DNA of 64,000 bases, from contig CM059972.1 of assembly GCA_030490835.1 (NCBI GenBank), positions 33,335,452 through 33,399,451 of the forward strand, written 5' to 3'. A model generated the notes under the pieces. The model was not told where the DNA came from. It saw only the letters and a program-made list of their open reading frames with translations, and ran no database searches. Positions 62,491 to 64,000 of this stretch are shown one piece after another. The position numbers and the translations under genes are program-made. This DNA comes from Annona cherimola. Its lineage: Eukaryota; Streptophyta; Magnoliopsida; Magnoliales; Annonaceae. Position 1 is the stretch's first letter. Every line of letters begins with the position of its first letter.

Positions 62491-63370
62491 GTATCAGAGC
62501 ATGAATTGGTAAATAGGCATGGAAAAGGGAAATAAAAGATGATGAAAGGACAGGTATGATACCACTAAGAGTGATATCATAACAACGATTGATGACTAGA
62601 TGTAGAAAGAATGAATGAAAGGAAGAAATTAAAATCTTGATATTTTTATCATGGATTATTTGAATGTTAAGGGTCAGGAAGAAGGGAATTTGTTTGTGAT
62701 TCTTTCCAATCCCAAAGCATTGGAAGATAGATATGAGAGAATTATCTCTCCACGATAATAATTAGCTTATAAGAAATAAGACTAGAAGGGATGATAAGGA
62801 CCCTTACTGGTTTATAGAAACTGAAAAGAGAGATAAGAAAGAAAATATTTTATACTAGTTTAGCATCAGTACTCCCATTAATCTAACACTCCCATTAAGT
62901 AGTCTATACTCGTATAACCTAGTTGTAGACAATATGAAGTGAGAAGGAATGGATGGGTTAGCAAAAGTATCCTTTGCTTTTAATGAAATATGTATAAAAT
63001 TTTATGTGAGAGCATCTTTGCTCTTTGCTATAAAAATGAAGGTACCTATGTTATGTGAAGATGATTGTTATTGATTTCTACTTGATATGATTGGATGGGT
63101 AGCTTAAATCTTACTCTATGATAAGATGAGAGATTATACAGATGTAATTTCTCTATGTATAAGAAAGATAGTATGCCTATCATAAGGACAAATGATGAGT
63201 AATAAGTCTAAGGACAAAAGAGCCACCAAGACAGAGTAGCGCAGTAGAAGCATGATAAGCCATTGAAAGTATTGGAAGAAAAATGATAAGTTAGCTCTTT
63301 TATATGAGTCTTATCCTAATATTTGAAATGTAATAGGTTTCGGGACGAAACCTGTTATAGGGGGGAGGAT
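62491..63370 (+). other. E3 internal region, non-coding
   Basis: About 880 bases between primer site and polypurine tract. No gag, protease, RT or integrase motif is visible on either strand. The end keeps the GGTTTC/GAAACC hairpin (63336-63352) and GGGGGGAGGA. Either a deletion derivative or a non-autonomous element. Confidence 0.75.
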
Positions 63371-63381
63371 TGTGATATCCA

Positions 63382-64000
63382 TGTGAAACCCTAACCAGGT
63401 AGAACCCATATGTATGCATTAATCATGTATATGATATTTATATGTGAATTATTGAATTATGAAGATTTTATATGATTTTGCTAATTATTGCAATTAAGGT
63501 TATGGATTAGTAATAATGATGTGATTAAGCATTTTGAGTTAAAATGAGACAATGGGATTACAGAATATTGATGTTGATTTAAATATGCAAATATATCATG
63601 AAAATTTATTTTCCATTAATTAATATGAATTATGGGAATTTATATGATAATTGACAAGTTTAATGGAAAAATAGTGGAAAATTCATAACTCAACGCCTGT
63701 AAGGCGAATTCAAGTAAAATTTGAAATGGAAATCATTAATGTTGGGCTTAGTATTATGAAATTAATGGGTTATGAAAATTATTTATTAAATGAGAATTAT
63801 GACTTATTTATCATATTTCAATTTCAACCGTTAACTTTAAACGGCTAAAACGGGAGCTAGGAAACTCGGATTGAGATGAAATTTGAAACGGTTGAATGGA
63901 ATTATGAGATGTTTATTTCGAATAGCTTGGATTAAGCATGAAATTTTGGAAAAATACCTGCATTAAAAAAGGTAAGCATGGTTGACTAATGCTCCATATG
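63382..64000 (+). repeat. Start of another giant LTR, cut by the window end
   Basis: TGTGAAACCCTAACC begins 11 bases into the E3 3' LTR. Its sequence resembles the LTR at 18196 and S3 (CAACGCCTGTAAGGCG at 63691, TGAGATGAAATTTGAAACG at 63872) more than E3. Possible left target ATCCA (63377-63381). Solo LTR or full element cannot be told. Confidence 0.65.

Larger units (their letters stand above)
58322..63381 (+). mobile_element. Gypsy element E3 with no coding region
   Basis: 5' LTR 58322-62490 (TGTGATACTC to GGGGCACTATA), a degenerate primer site TAGTATCAGAGC (62489-62500), a short internal region, polypurine tract (63357-63370), then the first 11 bases of the 3' LTR (TGTGATATCCA, 63371-63381) before another LTR. 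The left target may be TATTC (58317-58321); the right copy is outside the window. It inserted in the E0 LTR. Confidence 0.8.

Overview
The window is plant nuclear DNA made almost entirely of nested LTR retrotransposons. I see no host gene, tRNA, rRNA or CRISPR array. The base is AT-rich with GC-rich islands, many coding remnants carry TAA/TAG stops, and several insertions sit inside other insertions. This suggests heterochromatin of a large-genome seed plant. The species cannot be read from the sequence. All comparisons were made by eye, so no identity percentages are given.

Layout, from outermost to innermost. (1) An old Ty3/gypsy element E0 leaves a scrap of pol (52501-52614) and its 3' LTR (52650-58321). 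(2) Into it went a Ty1/copia element on the minus strand, of which an LTR piece remains (51793-52500). (3) A second copy of the same copia family lies next to it: gag at 1-901, tRNA-Met primer site at 936-947, and an LTR running from 950 to 51792 in three pieces. (4) That LTR was split by a large chromovirus-type gypsy element E1 (2239-44195) and by an unrelated minus-strand LTR (44562-51740). (5) The E1 3' LTR was split by a minus-strand element E2 (13705-35637) and a minus-strand solo LTR (37096-42843). (6) E2 contains further solo LTRs at 22055-29897, 24458-28378 and 30259-34259. (7) E0's LTR holds a minus-strand solo LTR (55380-58072) and a gutted element E3 (58322-63370), whose 3' LTR was itself hit at 63382. 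Most insertions have 5-bp target-site duplications.

E1 is the only element with a full gene set: a broken extra frame (6557-7342), gag, protease, reverse transcriptase/RNase H, integrase and a C-terminal chromodomain remnant, all on the plus strand and all inactivated. Its LTRs are about 4.03 kb; related solo LTRs reach 5.5-5.75 kb.

The most interesting signal is inside these giant LTRs. Widely diverged copies on both strands keep the same series of features: TATA-like box, purine-rich leader, a CAA/GTAAGT donor-like site, a 40-46 nt exon-like block that starts near CAAAGG and ends AG/GTAAGCAAGC, a GC-rich core, arrays of short hairpins, a polypyrimidine/AG acceptor-like site, and a terminal hairpin with a GCAACAAT loop. 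One hairpin array has UNCG-type loops and another has purine loops, and the stems change in paired fashion. I infer that the LTR carries an alternatively spliced, highly structured RNA leader in which the hairpins remain only in unspliced genomic RNA.
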